From NCBI RefSeq assembly GCF_018275325.1, contig NZ_JAGVQR010000004.1, positions 372,001 through 436,000 of the forward strand: a stretch of DNA of 64,000 nt. The letters are read 5' to 3'. The translations under genes and the position numbers were made by a program. The notes under the pieces were generated by a model, which was given only the letters and a program-made list of their open reading frames with translations, was not told where the DNA came from and ran no database searches. The stretch comes from Nocardioides palaemonis. GTDB lineage: Bacteria; Actinomycetota; Actinomycetes; Propionibacteriales; Nocardioidaceae. Shown piece after piece: positions 56,478 to 64,000 of the stretch. Within the stretch, counting starts at the first letter, position 1. Every line of letters starts with the position of its first letter.

Positions 56478-57818
56478 CTAGACGCCCTCGGTGCCGATGC
56501 CGGGGTGCACGAACGGCTGCCCGGCCCTCATCTGCTCGATCGAGCCGGGGTGGAGCCGATCGAGGTGGGCGAGACCGCGGCGGCGGTAGCGCAGGATCTG
56601 CCAGATGCCGAAGGCCCAGAAGAGGTACTGCACGGACAGAGCGAGCTTGAAGTCGCCGAGGTCGTAGGCGTCCATCCCGCCGGGCTGGGCGAGGTCGAGG
56701 ACCACACCGATCAGGGCCATGGTCAGCAGCGAGGCGGTGAAGCCTCCGACGTTGACCAGCCCGTTGGCCCGCCCGATCGCGTGGGCCGGGGTGAACGAGC
56801 GGGCCAGGTCGAAGGCGACCATCGAGGCCGGGCCTCCGCTGGCGGTGGCGAAGGCCATCACGACGACGAGCCACACCGGCGCGGCGCCGGGCCACAGCAG
56901 CACGGCCGTCCACGGCACGACCATCGCCATCACGACGCCGATCACGATGAACGAGCGGTAGTAGGGCAGCCGGGCGACCAGCCGGGCCAGCACCAGACCG
57001 CTCACGACCGCCCAGGCGGTCATCGCCATCAGCAGCGTGCTCGCCTCGCCCGCGCTCCAGCCGAGGCCCTGGACGAGGAACGGGTAGCCCCACAGCAGCG
57101 TGAAGACGGTGGCGCCGAACTGGGAGGTGAAGTGCGACCACATCCCGAGGCGGGTGCCGGGGTTGCCCCAGACCGTACGCACCGACTCGGCGAGCGCGCG
57201 CAGCTTGACCGCGACGACCTCGTCGCGGCGGTAGGGCGAGTCCTTCACCAGCAGGAGCACCGCGACCAGCAGCACGACGCCGACGCTCGAGGTGAGCGCG
57301 AAGGCGCGGGTCCAGCCGAGCTGGTGGAGCAGGAACGAGAGCGGGCCGGCCGCGACGATCGCGCCGAGCTGGCCGGTGAGCCCGGTGAGCTGGGTGACCA
57401 GCGGCGCCTGGCGGACGAGGAACCACACGGTGACCAGGCGGATCACGCTGACGAAGATCATCGCGTCGCCCGCGCCGACCAGGGCGCGAGCGGCCACGGC
57501 GGTGGCGAACGAGCTCGCGAAGGCGAACGCCAGCTGGCCGGCCGTCATCAGTGCCAGTCCGGACAGCAGCATGACCCGGGAGCCGAAGCGGTCGAGCAGC
57601 ACGCCGACCGGCACCTGCATGCCGGCGTAGACGATGAGCTGGAGGACGGTGAACGTCGCCAGGCTGGTGGCGTTGATGCCGAACCGGTCGGCGGCGATGA
57701 TGCCGGCGACGCCGAGCGAGCTGCGGTGGAAGACCGCGAGCACGTAGACCGCGAGCGCGACGAGCCAGATCACCCAGGCCCGACGCTTCCCGATGTCGTG
57801 GACCTGCTCGGGGTTCAC
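56478..57818 (-). CDS. MFS transporter, possibly for sugar uptake
   Basis: The 446-aa protein starts at GTG 57818 (overlapping the pfkB stop as GTGA) and has about 12 membrane helices. It contains VHHxxSLGV-like AVFHRSSLGVAGIIAADRFGI and QVPVGVLLDRFGSRVMLLSGLALM as motif A. Linkage to a fructokinase and an AGE-family isomerase makes carbohydrate import likely, but the fold alone could equally be an exporter. The C-terminal about 30 residues are hydrophilic. Confidence 0.8.
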   Translation of the reverse strand: MNPEQVHDIGKRRAWVIWLVALAVYVLAVFHRSSLGVAGIIAADRFGINATSLATFTVLQLIVYAGMQVPVGVLLDRFGSRVMLLSGLALMTAGQLAFAFASSFATAVAARALVGAGDAMIFVSVIRLVTVWFLVRQAPLVTQLTGLTGQLGAIVAAGPLSFLLHQLGWTRAFALTSSVGVVLLVAVLLLVKDSPYRRDEVVAVKLRALAESVRTVWGNPGTRLGMWSHFTSQFGATVFTLLWGYPFLVQGLGWSAGEASTLLMAMTAWAVVSGLVLARLVARLPYYRSFIVIGVVMAMVVPWTAVLLWPGAAPVWLVVVMAFATASGGPASMVAFDLARSFTPAHAIGRANGLVNVGGFTASLLTMALIGVVLDLAQPGGMDAYDLGDFKLALSVQYLFWAFGIWQILRYRRRGLAHLDRLHPGSIEQMRAGQPFVHPGIGTEGV

Positions 57819-58765
57819 TCCTGGTCCGCCCCGGTGCCGAGGGCCGCGGACAGCTCGGCGCGCGACGGCGGGTCGGCGCCCGGTCGCGAGACGTTGATCG
57901 CGGCGCCGACGGCGGCGGCCATCACCGCGCCGAGGACGTCGCGGTCGGAGAGGCCGCGGAGGACGGACGCGCCGTCGCGACCGCGTACGCCGAGGGCGAG
58001 GAGGGCGTCGACGAGCACGCCGCTGAAGGTGTCGCCGGCACCGACCGTGTCGGCCACCGCGACCGGCACGCCGGGCACCTCGAGCACGGTCCCGTCGGGG
58101 CGGACGGCGACCGCGCCGTCGCCGCCGCGGGTGACCACCACCAGGCCGGGGCCCTGCGTGGCCCAGCGGGTCGCGACCGCGACGTGGTCGTCGTCGGGGT
58201 GGAGCCAGGCGAGGTCCTCGTCGCTGACCTTCACGACGTCGGAGAGCGTCACCAGCTCCTCGACCCGAGCGACGACGGGTGCGCGGTCGGGGGTGAGGAC
58301 GGGGCGGGCGTTGGGGTCGAGGGAGACGACCGCGTGGCCGCGGTGGGCGCGCACCGCCTCCAGCACGGCGTCGGCGCCGGGCGCGAGCACGGTGGCGATC
58401 GAGCCGACGTGGAGCACGTCGCGCGGCTCGTCGGCCACGGTCGGCAGGTCCCACTCGAGGTCGAAGACATAGCTCGCGGCGCCCTGCTCGTCGAGGGTGA
58501 CGGTGGCGCTGGACGTACGTCCGCCCGCCGGCGCGTGGGCCTCGACCTCGACGCCGCTCCGCTCGAGCCAGGCGCGCACCAGGCGGCCGCGCTCGTCGTC
58601 GCCGAGGACGGTGACCAGGCGGACGTCGCGGTCGAGCCGGCCGAGCGCGATCGCCACGTTGGCCGGGCTGCCGCCGGGCAGGTCGCGCGGGCGGCCGTCG
58701 TCGTCGGGCACCACGTCGACGAGCGCCTCGCCGACGACCAGGATGCGGGGCTGCTCGTCGGTCAT
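57815..58765 (-). CDS. PfkB-family carbohydrate kinase, likely fructokinase
   Basis: This 316-aa ribokinase-fold enzyme has the N-terminal motif GGSPANVAIALGRL and PfkB signature 2 DTVGAGDTFSGVLVDALLALG, with catalytic Asp in GAGD. Also VLHVGSIATVLAPGAD and VKVSDEDLAWLHP. ATP-dependent phosphorylation of fructose is the most likely activity given the adjacent isomerase; related sugars are possible. ATG 58765 is 7 bp after the AGE gene. Confidence 0.88.
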   Translation of the reverse strand: MTDEQPRILVVGEALVDVVPDDDGRPRDLPGGSPANVAIALGRLDRDVRLVTVLGDDERGRLVRAWLERSGVEVEAHAPAGGRTSSATVTLDEQGAASYVFDLEWDLPTVADEPRDVLHVGSIATVLAPGADAVLEAVRAHRGHAVVSLDPNARPVLTPDRAPVVARVEELVTLSDVVKVSDEDLAWLHPDDDHVAVATRWATQGPGLVVVTRGGDGAVAVRPDGTVLEVPGVPVAVADTVGAGDTFSGVLVDALLALGVRGRDGASVLRGLSDRDVLGAVMAAAVGAAINVSRPGADPPSRAELSAALGTGADQE

Positions 58766-58772
58766 GGGGACA

Positions 58773-60002
58773 TCATGCCGTCGCCGGGCCGCCGAGGAAC
58801 CGGGCGGTCCCCGCGGCGAGACCGGGCGCCAGCGGCAGTCGAGGCAGGAGCGTGGCCTGCACCGCGTGGTAGAGGTCGGGCTTGCCCGGCCAGACGGTCG
58901 CAGCGGGTCGGTTGGCGGGGTCGAGCTCGTGGCGCCACGAGCCGCGCTCGAGGTCGCGGACGTGGGCGTCGACGTACGCCCACCACTCGGCGTACCGCGC
59001 GGCGTACGCCGCCTCGCCGGTGCGGCGGTGGAGCGCGGCCGCGGCGCCGATCGCCTCGGCGACGACCCAGTGGAAGCGCTGGCGCACGACCGGCGTGCCG
59101 TCCCAGTCGGTGGTGTAGACGAAGCCGGGCGCACCGTCGGCGGACCACCCGTCCGCGACGGCCCGGTCGAAGAGCAGCCGCGACGTCTCCAGCAGCCCGG
59201 AGGGGGCGTCGTCGCCGAGGATGGCCTCGACGTGCAGCAGCAGCCGCGACCACTCCAGGCCGTGCCCGACGGTCGCGCCGAACGGCTTGAAGGGGTCGTC
59301 GGGGCGGTCGCGGTTGAGCTCGAGGTCGGGGGTCCAGTCCGGGCCGAAGTGCTCGGGGAGCCGGCCGTCGTACGTCGCGGCGAGGTCGACGGCGAGGCTC
59401 GAGAGCCGCGCCGCGCGCTCGTGCCAGACGCGGTCGCCGGTGGCGTCGCCGGCCGCGAGCATCGCCTCGACCGAGTGCATGGCGGAGTTGAGGCCGCGAT
59501 AGTCGTCGGGTGCGGTCCACGCGCGGTCCCAGGCGTCGAGGACGCGGCCGGTCGGCTCGTCCCAGAAGCGCTGCTCGAAGACGGAGGTGGCCTCGGCGAG
59601 CAGGGCCTCTCCCCCGTCGATGCCGGCGGTGGCGGCGGTCGCGCCGGCGAGCACCACGAACGCGTGGGCGTAGCCCGCCTTCTCGGCGTCGACGGGCGAG
59701 CCGTCCGGGCCGACGGCGGCGAACCAGCCGCCGTGCTCGTCGTCGCGCAGCACGCCGGTGAGCCCGCGCAGCGCCCCGGCGGCTGTCTCCGCGCTGCCCG
59801 CGACCCCGAGCAGCGCGCCGAGGCCGAAGACGTGGACGGTGCGGGCGGTGATCCACGTGTGCACCGGACGCGCGAGGTCGGGGGCACCGCCGTCGTCGAG
59901 CCAGGCCGCTCCGCCGAGGGGGTGGACCACGCGGTCGCCGAAGGACAGGAGGCGGCGCAGCTCGGCGTCGAGCCACGCGTCGTCGGGAGGTGCCGTGCTC
60001 AC
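58773..60002 (-). CDS. N-acylglucosamine 2-epimerase (AGE) family sugar isomerase
   Basis: The protein is 409 aa from GTG 60002. A longer upstream start would overlap tRNA-Tyr and is rejected. The (alpha/alpha)6-barrel family is recognised by RTVHVFGLG, GLNSAMHSVEAMLAAGD, EHFGPDWTPDLELN, FKPFGATVGHGLEWSRLLLHVEA and RFHWVVAEAIGAAAAL. The His residues are the expected acid/base pair. Members include mannose isomerase and YihS; coupling with PfkB suggests mannose to fructose to fructose-6-phosphate. Confidence 0.85.
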   Translation of the reverse strand: MSTAPPDDAWLDAELRRLLSFGDRVVHPLGGAAWLDDGGAPDLARPVHTWITARTVHVFGLGALLGVAGSAETAAGALRGLTGVLRDDEHGGWFAAVGPDGSPVDAEKAGYAHAFVVLAGATAATAGIDGGEALLAEATSVFEQRFWDEPTGRVLDAWDRAWTAPDDYRGLNSAMHSVEAMLAAGDATGDRVWHERAARLSSLAVDLAATYDGRLPEHFGPDWTPDLELNRDRPDDPFKPFGATVGHGLEWSRLLLHVEAILGDDAPSGLLETSRLLFDRAVADGWSADGAPGFVYTTDWDGTPVVRQRFHWVVAEAIGAAAALHRRTGEAAYAARYAEWWAYVDAHVRDLERGSWRHELDPANRPAATVWPGKPDLYHAVQATLLPRLPLAPGLAAGTARFLGGPATA

Positions 60003-60050
60003 CCGGGCAGTCAAGCACCCGCGTGCGGCCCGCACGACCCCCGGACGCAC

Positions 60051-60080
60051 GAGGACCCCCGTCGCACGACGGGGGTCCTC
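60051..60080 (-). terminator. Terminator of tRNA-Tyr
   Basis: GAGGACCCCCGTC (60051-60063) pairs perfectly with GACGGGGGTCCTC (60068-60080) around a GCAC loop, 19 bp past the tRNA 3' end. Confidence 0.85.
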
Positions 60081-60098
60081 GTCCCTGGATGTCTCCAG

Positions 60099-60180
60099 TG
60101 GCAGGTAGAGGATTCGAACCTCTGTAGGCAATGCCGGCTGATTTACAGTCAGCTCCCTTTGGCCGCTCGGGCAACCTGCC
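60099..60180 (-). tRNA. tRNA-Tyr (GTA)
   Basis: 82-nt class II tRNA with acceptor GGCAGGT/ACCTGCC and discriminator A, anticodon GTA in GACTGTAAATC, a long variable arm and T-loop GGTTCGAATCC. Confidence 0.97.
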
Positions 60181-60265
60181 GGGCCGTGCGGAAGAATAGC
60201 AAGGCACGGACTTCACCACGAATCGCCGGGGCACCTCCGGGAGGCCCCTCAAGGAGGCAACACAC

Positions 60266-60757
60266 ATGGCTGACTCGAGCTTCGACATCGTGAGCAAGCT
60301 GGACCGCCAGGAGGTCGACAACGCCCTGAGCCAGGCCGCCCGCGAGATCGCGACCCGCTTCGACTTCAAGGGCACCGGGGCCAGCATCGAGTGGAAGGGC
60401 GAGAAGGCGATCGAGATCACCGCGTCCGCCGACGACCGCGCCAGCGCGGTGCTCAGCGTCTTCCAGGACAAGCTGATCAAGCGCAACCAGAGCCTGAAGA
60501 TCCTCGACGCCTCCGACCCGCGCCAGTCCGGGCAGGTCTCCAAGATCGACATCACGCTCAAGGAGGGCATCACCTCCGAGGACGCCAAGAAGATCTCCAA
60601 GCTGATCCGCGACGAGGGCCCCAAGGGCGTCAAGGCGCAGGTGCAGGGCGAGGAGCTGCGGGTGTCGTCGAAGAAGCGCGACGACCTGCAGGCCGTCCAG
60701 CAGCTGGTGAAGTCGCAGGACTACGACTTCGCGGTGCAGTTCACCAACTACCGCTGA
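60266..60757 (+). CDS. yajQ: YajQ-family cyclic di-GMP/nucleotide-binding protein
   Basis: The 163-aa protein has the family start [43 protein letters not shown] and the central [14 protein letters not shown], and ends [24 protein letters not shown]. YajQ proteins bind nucleic acid or cyclic di-GMP and act as regulators in some bacteria. An AAGGAGG site precedes ATG 60266. The stop at 60757 is overlapped by the convergent integrase gene, so the 3' end is probably the attachment site of the element to the right. Confidence 0.95.
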   Translation: MADSSFDIVSKLDRQEVDNALSQAAREIATRFDFKGTGASIEWKGEKAIEITASADDRASAVLSVFQDKLIKRNQSLKILDASDPRQSGQVSKIDITLKEGITSEDAKKISKLIRDEGPKGVKAQVQGEELRVSSKKRDDLQAVQQLVKSQDYDFAVQFTNYR

Positions 60758-61857
60758 GACTGCAGGTCAGCGGGGTCGAGAATGCCCTGAGTCCGCACAG
60801 GGTCCGCGGAAACCCAGAGAGATGCCGCTGCGGCCCTCGTGCGGTCCTCAGCCTTGGGCCACAGGTGCGAGTACGTGTTGAGGGTGATCGTCGGCGACGA
60901 GTGCCCGAGTGCGTGCTGGACCGTCACCACGTCGCAGCCGTCGGCGATCAAGCCGGAGGCGTAGAAGTGGCGCAGGTCGTGCAGGGTGAACTCGTCCATA
61001 CCGACCTTGCTGCGCACGCCGCGCCAGAGGTTGCCCGCGGAGTTGCGGTTGAGAAGCGTGCCGACGCCGAACAGCCAGCACTCCTCGCCCCACGCGTAGG
61101 ACGCCTGGACGGACAAAACCTGCACGAGCTCGTCGGTGATGTAGACCGTCCGGGCGGACCCAGCCTTGGGAGGCACGATCTTGGTGTCGGTTCGCGTCTT
61201 GCCCTGCACTTGACGCCGCACGCGGATCTCCCTGCGCAGGTAGTCGACGTCGCCGACCTGTAGGCCGGCCGCCTCCCCCAGGCGCAGCCCGGCATAGGCG
61301 CACACCGCGACGAAGCCGACAAAGGTCGGATCGTGCGACGACTCGCGGGCGAGCGCGACCTGCTGTGGGGTCGGGATCACCATCGCCACCTCAGCGCGCG
61401 GCGCCTTGGGCAGCCTTACGCCGTCGGTGGGCGCCTCTCGGATGACCTTGTCCCGCACGGCCGCGCGGAACGCCATGTGCACGTAGTTGTAACGCATCTT
61501 CGTCGTGCTGGGAGCCAGAGTGTCGGCCATCGACTTGACCCACGCCTCGGCGTGCGAACGCAGGATCTGACGCATGGGCAGCGATCCAAACGGAACGGAT
61601 GCGGCGGCCTGCTGGGCGGCCTCGAGCGTGCCGTCCGCCCATACCTGTCTGGCCGACCAGTCGGCGAACCACTCCGCAAACGTCAGCTTGCCGTGGCGGG
61701 GGTCAATCCAGTCGCCGCGAACCATCCCGGCCGTCTCGGCGTCGAGCCACGCCTGCGCGTCGGCCTTCCGGTCGAAGTGCTTGGCGCGCTCCCGCCCGGC
61801 GGGGTCGCGGTAGCGCGCGCGGTACTTGCCATTCGGGCGCTTCTTGATGCTAGCCAT
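60748..61857 (-). CDS. int: Tyrosine-type site-specific recombinase (phage integrase)
   Basis: This 369-aa protein starts at ATG 61857 ([18 protein letters not shown]), an AP2-like arm-binding N-terminus followed by a core-binding domain (about 60-165) and the catalytic domain. The catalytic residues are Arg in [13 protein letters not shown], HxxR in [12 protein letters not shown], His in [17 protein letters not shown] and the nucleophile Tyr in the same stretch. It integrates and, with an excisionase, excises the element. Its last codons lie inside yajQ, which is typical when the integrase sits directly at attL. The XRE gene stop overlaps its start. Confidence 0.93.
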   Translation of the reverse strand: MASIKKRPNGKYRARYRDPAGRERAKHFDRKADAQAWLDAETAGMVRGDWIDPRHGKLTFAEWFADWSARQVWADGTLEAAQQAAASVPFGSLPMRQILRSHAEAWVKSMADTLAPSTTKMRYNYVHMAFRAAVRDKVIREAPTDGVRLPKAPRAEVAMVIPTPQQVALARESSHDPTFVGFVAVCAYAGLRLGEAAGLQVGDVDYLRREIRVRRQVQGKTRTDTKIVPPKAGSARTVYITDELVQVLSVQASYAWGEECWLFGVGTLLNRNSAGNLWRGVRSKVGMDEFTLHDLRHFYASGLIADGCDVVTVQHALGHSSPTITLNTYSHLWPKAEDRTRAAAASLWVSADPVRTQGILDPADLQSQR

Positions 61858-62326
61858 GAGCACCCGTCTCGTGTCCGGCGATCTCCGTCTTGTGACGGGC
61901 GCTCTCGGCCTCCAGGCGGTGCAGAGCGTCAGAAAACTCGGCCTCGGCTTGGGCAAGTTGCTGTTCGGTGGCAGCGGCGACAGCGCGAGCCGAGTTGAGG
62001 TGAGTCGTCAAAACCTCGACCCGTCGTGCCTTCTCCCTGGCTTCGGCGCGCGCGGCTTCCAGCGGGCTGGGAGCGCCGCTCTTGGGGAGGAGCGACTCCA
62101 GTGATACGCCGAGGATCTGAGCGAGCACCACGAGCTCGTTGAGTCGGATCGGCCGACGGCCCGCCTCGAGCTTCGCCACGGTGGTCTGGTGCATCTCGAC
62201 GCCACGCGCACTGAGGCGCCGCGCGAGATCTGCCTGCGTCATGCCCACGTCGCCCCGCAGTCGAGCGACCTCTCGGCCAGCGATCTGCTCGGCAGTCAAC
62301 TCTTCATTCTCCACGCGCACAGACAC
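61850..62326 (-). CDS. XRE-family helix-turn-helix repressor with coiled-coil tail
   Basis: The protein is about 158 aa from GTG 62326 (starts at 62320 or 62314 are possible). The HTH_3 domain is VARLRGDVGMTQADLARRLSARGVEMHQTTVAKLEAGRRPIRLNELVVLAQILGVSLESLL (about 20-85). The rest is an Ala/Glu/Arg-rich coiled coil (EAARAEAREKARRVEV...). It sits upstream of int and diverges from the excisionase-like gene, the position of an immunity repressor. The operator is likely in 62327-62420. Confidence 0.8.
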   Translation of the reverse strand: MSVRVENEELTAEQIAGREVARLRGDVGMTQADLARRLSARGVEMHQTTVAKLEAGRRPIRLNELVVLAQILGVSLESLLPKSGAPSPLEAARAEAREKARRVEVLTTHLNSARAVAAATEQQLAQAEAEFSDALHRLEAESARHKTEIAGHETGAHG

Positions 62327-62420
62327 TACATGCGTCAGGTGCTTGCCAACAGTCCCGGCGGCGATTAACTTGGTAAGCGCAGGAAGCAAGCCACGCCTAT
62401 GCGCCAGGAGAACGACAGCC
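62327..62420. promoter_or_regulatory. Divergent control region of the integrated element
   Basis: GCTTGCCA (62341-62348) and TGGTAAGC (62371-62378) form an imperfect inverted repeat, and a further GCAAGC lies at 62385-62390. These would serve the XRE repressor gene and the rightward genes. The region is less GC-rich than its surroundings. Confidence 0.45.
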
Positions 62421-62615
62421 ATGGAAGCTGCAGATCCCATCCTCCGAATCGAAGCAGTGTCTGAGATGACAGGCGTCCCCGAGGGGACGCTGCGGTACAT
62501 GCGCAGCAAGAAGATCGGCCCGCGCTCGGCCAAGCTCGGCCGGCGCATCGTCTACCGCAAGTCCGATGTCGAGGCGTGGGTCGAGGCCCAGTTCGCCAAG
62601 GCGGTCGGCGAGTGA
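62421..62615 (+). CDS. Small helix-turn-helix (excisionase/AlpA-like) protein
   Basis: 64 aa from ATG 62421. The MerR-like HTH_17 form is ILRIEAVSEMTGVPEGTLRYMRSKKIGPRSAKLGRRIVYRKSDVEAWVEAQF, which is the typical excisionase/DNA-binding family. It likely controls excision or early transcription. An AGGAG motif lies 11 bp upstream. Confidence 0.8.
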   Translation: MEAADPILRIEAVSEMTGVPEGTLRYMRSKKIGPRSAKLGRRIVYRKSDVEAWVEAQFAKAVGE

Positions 62616-62701
62616 CCGAGCAGGAGCGCCAGTGGGCGCTCTTCCTCGTCCTCAACGGCAAGGGCATGGCTGCCCGCAAGACCACCACCGCGAGCAAGTA
62701 G
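62612..62701 (+). CDS. Tiny hypothetical protein
   Basis: 29 aa from GTG 62612, overlapping the previous stop (GTGA): VTEQERQWALFLVLNGKG and MAARKTTTASK. Coupling and codon use make translation plausible. No function is evident. Confidence 0.4.
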   Translation: MTEQERQWALFLVLNGKGMAARKTTTASK

Positions 62702-62709
62702 GAGACCCC

Positions 62710-63009
62710 ATGTCCGACCAGAGCACCACCACCGAGACCCCAAAGACCCCCGACTCCGTCAACGAGCTGACCGAGCTGGGCGAGTTCATCCAGAATCACG
62801 GCACCACGACCTTCGACGGCGTCATCGGCACCGAGGTCAAGCTCATCGGTCTGTCGCACGAGTCGAGCGAGGACCACTGCTCGGCCAGCCACTACCCCGC
62901 GGGCGAGGGCTGGGTCTGCGACGAGTACGAGCGCGGCCTGCACATCGGCATCGCCTGGCTCAAGGACCAGGTCGAGCTCCACGGCGCCCGCGCCGTCGCC
63001 GGTGACTGA
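62710..63009 (+). CDS. Hypothetical protein of the element
   Basis: 99 aa from ATG 62710 with an AGGAGACCCC upstream. Acidic; contains VNELTELGEFIQNHG, ESSEDHCSASHYPAGEGWVCDEYERGLHIGIAWLKDQVELHGARAVAGD. Two His and two Cys could bind metal. I recognise no family. It is followed by, and overlaps by 8 bp, the winged-helix gene. Confidence 0.65.
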   Translation: MSDQSTTTETPKTPDSVNELTELGEFIQNHGTTTFDGVIGTEVKLIGLSHESSEDHCSASHYPAGEGWVCDEYERGLHIGIAWLKDQVELHGARAVAGD

Positions 63010-63367
63010 GGCGGCCGGGTCGAAGTTTCGCACGCGCTACACCGACGCCTTGTGGGCCCAGAACGCGCTCAAGCCCAACGAGCTGCTCGTCGCGCTGGTG
63101 TACGCGAAGTACGCCGGCGCCACCGACCCCAGAACGCAGGAGCGCGCGGCCGAGGACATCGCGTGGGTGACCTGGGCCGAGCTCTCGGAGCGCACCAAGA
63201 TCCGGTCGAAGACGGGACTCAACAACGCCGTCAAAGGCCTCGTCGCCGGCGGCTGGCTCGAGCAGGTCGAGCCCCGACGACAGCACCGCGCGCCTCGCTA
63301 CCGGCTCACCTTCCCGGCCAACCCAGAGGTACGCGAGACGTACTTCTGCGAGGAGGCGGCGTCGTGA
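63002..63367 (+). CDS. Winged-helix DNA-binding protein, candidate replication initiator or regulator
   Basis: 121 aa from GTG 63002. The predicted helix-turn-helix is TWAELSERTKIRSKTGLNNAVKGLVAGGWLEQVEPRR, resembling phage replication-module winged helices that precede a primase or ssDNA protein. The last part ends in PEVRETYFCEEAAS. Iteron-like 22-bp repeats begin 35 bp after its stop, and one more repeat unit lies in its 3' end, which supports a role in origin binding. Confidence 0.65.
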   Translation: MTEAAGSKFRTRYTDALWAQNALKPNELLVALVYAKYAGATDPRTQERAAEDIAWVTWAELSERTKIRSKTGLNNAVKGLVAGGWLEQVEPRRQHRAPRYRLTFPANPEVRETYFCEEAAS

Positions 63368-63534
63368 TTGCAGAGGTCCGCCTCGTGGACATCTGGCGCT
63401 CCCAGAGGTCCGTTTCAAGACCGCCAGAGGTACGCGAGAAGACCGCCAGAGGTACTCGAAACGGACCTGACCCTAAGAAGACCCACCTACCTACACCCCT
63501 CGCATCCATCTACCTCAACCACAGGAGCGCGTGA
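63364..63534 (+). CDS. Possible small protein overlapping the iteron-like repeats
   Basis: A 56-aa frame (GTG 63364, overlapping the previous stop as GTGA; VIAEVRLVDIWRSQRS...) runs through the 22-bp repeats to a stop overlapping the next start. The repeat content makes coding doubtful. Confidence 0.3.
   Translation: MIAEVRLVDIWRSQRSVSRPPEVREKTARGTRNGPDPKKTHLPTPLASIYLNHRSA
63402..63467. repeat. Three direct 22-bp iteron-like repeats
   Basis: CCAGAGGT followed by CCGTTTCAAGACCG, ACGCGAGAAGACCG or ACTCGAAACGGACC starts at 63402, 63424 and 63446, exactly 22 bp apart. A fourth match CCAGAGGTACGCGAGA lies at 63323. 22 bp is two helical turns, the spacing of replication iterons or operator arrays. 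Confidence 0.7.
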
Positions 63535-63800
63535 TGGCCGAGCCCTACGACCACCCCCGGTTCCCCGGTTGGTTCCGCGTCTGGCTCTACGCCGTCGATC
63601 ACGAGGACCAACACCTCAGCGGCGGCCAGCTGCGTGAGGCCACCGGCCTCGACCAGCGCACCCTCAGTCGCAGCTTGGACCGTGCACGACGCATGAGCCT
63701 GCTCACCCCCGATAGCCACGCCCGCTGGCTCATCCCCCGCCGACTGTCCCCCGATGCCGCCCTCGCCCGTGGACTGGGGCAGGTGCGCGATGCCTCGTGA
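63531..63800 (+). CDS. Winged-helix-like small protein
   Basis: 89 aa (GTG 63531 or ATG 63534). Contains DHPRFPGWFRVWLYAVDHEDQHLSGGQLREATGLDQRTLSRSLDRARRMSLLTPD, a helix-turn-helix pattern, then RWLIPRRLSPDA. Same orientation and coupling as the preceding genes; perhaps a regulator of the replication module. Confidence 0.6.
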   Translation: MMAEPYDHPRFPGWFRVWLYAVDHEDQHLSGGQLREATGLDQRTLSRSLDRARRMSLLTPDSHARWLIPRRLSPDAALARGLGQVRDAS

Positions 63801-64000
63801 GTGGTCGGGCCGCGTGGTCACCAACGCTCGCGCCCACATGGCCACCAAGCTGCCGGCACCGTGCGGTCGATGCGGCGTCACCATCGCGGCCGACGCCGAC
63901 CCGTCCACGTGGATCGTCGGCCACATCCGGTCCCGGGCTGCCTACCCCGAGCTGATGCTCGAGCCCAGCAACTGGCGACACGAGCACGACGCCTGCTCAC
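63791..64000 (+). CDS. Zinc-finger/HNH-like protein (partial, runs off the window)
   Basis: The frame from ATG 63791 continues past 64000. Visible residues include LPAPCGRCGVTIAADADPSTWIVGHIRSRA and EPSNWRHEHDAC. CGRCG plus WxxGH and HxxxC suggest the small HNH endonuclease fold common next to phage terminases, but the catalytic core is not complete in the window. Confidence 0.55.

Larger units (their letters stand above)
60740..64000. mobile_element. Left end of an integrative element (prophage or integrative conjugative element) inserted at the yajQ 3' end
   Basis: From the yajQ stop rightward the content changes to integrase, XRE repressor, excisionase-like, tiny overlapping genes, winged-helix proteins and an HNH/zinc-finger-like gene. 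The integrase stop (60748) lies inside yajQ. The right border and the second att copy are beyond the window, so size and type are not determined. Confidence 0.8.

Noticed and set aside
58773..60131. Longer start for the AGE-family gene at 60131.
   Set aside because: It would overlap tRNA-Tyr and its terminator; GTG at 60002 gives the normal family length.
60099..60180. tRNA-Tyr as the attachment site of the integrative element.
   Set aside because: The tRNA is intact with its own terminator, lies on the other side of yajQ, and the integrase gene abuts the yajQ 3' end instead.

Overview
The window is very GC-rich, uses many GTG starts, ATGA/GTGA gene overlaps and apparently leaderless promoters, and carries an actinobacterial secE-nusG-rplK-rplA / hadA-hadB / rpmG neighbourhood with tRNA-Trp, tRNA-Thr and tRNA-Met. 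Gene content and repeats suggest an aerobic actinobacterium of the Nocardioides type (Nocardioidaceae). This assignment is inferred from reading the sequence, not from a search.

Bases 1-26200 form a choline/glycine-betaine and one-carbon catabolic island. On the minus strand, an IclR regulator is followed by betB, betA and a BetT-type choline carrier, then an OpuA-type betaine ABC importer whose two permease domains are fused, a second BCCT carrier, a dimethylglycine-dehydrogenase-like FAD/GcvT enzyme and a truncated etfB. Diverging from the regulator are purU and fhs, which interconvert formyl-THF and formate. Next to them is a complete corrinoid methyl-transfer module: an MttB-superfamily methyltransferase without an amber codon, a divergent IclR regulator with a perfect 14-bp-arm palindrome between them, a corrinoid protein, a pterin methyltransferase, a [2Fe-2S] corrinoid activase, a DUF1638 protein and a divergent MetF. 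Read together: choline is imported and oxidised to betaine, the first methyl leaves through B12 to THF, and dimethylglycine is then oxidised through flavin/THF/ETF. The methylene-, methyl- and formyl-THF produced is handled by MetF, Fhs and PurU. A shared TTGCG-N5-CGCAA motif marks several of these promoters.

Bases 26280-36000 are the ribosomal/transcription block: rplL, rplJ with an L10-type leader, a DnaB-core-like ATPase, an LppX/LprG-like lipoprotein, rplA, rplK, nusG, secE, tRNA-Trp, adenosine deaminase, murB, hadB/hadA-like dehydratase genes, rpmG, tRNA-Met and tRNA-Thr. Bases 36000-60200 are mixed metabolism. They hold an amidase, tag, pirin, a YdeP-type molybdopterin oxidoreductase, an Old-Yellow-Enzyme homologue and a strikingly asymmetric heterodimeric ABC exporter. 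They also hold a Bcr/CflA efflux pump with GH15 and zwf, homogentisate catabolism (hmgA, an unrecognised gene, fahA), a phosphodiesterase, a histidine phosphatase, an MFS/PfkB/AGE sugar operon and tRNA-Tyr.

From about 60740 to the end lies the left end of an integrative element. A tyrosine integrase ends inside the 3' end of yajQ, followed by an XRE regulator, a MerR/excisionase-like protein, small genes, a winged-helix protein, three 22-bp iteron-like repeats and a partial zinc-finger/HNH-like gene. Almost every convergent gene junction in the host part carries an inverted-repeat element, which looks like a genome-wide family of bidirectional terminators or REP-like repeats.
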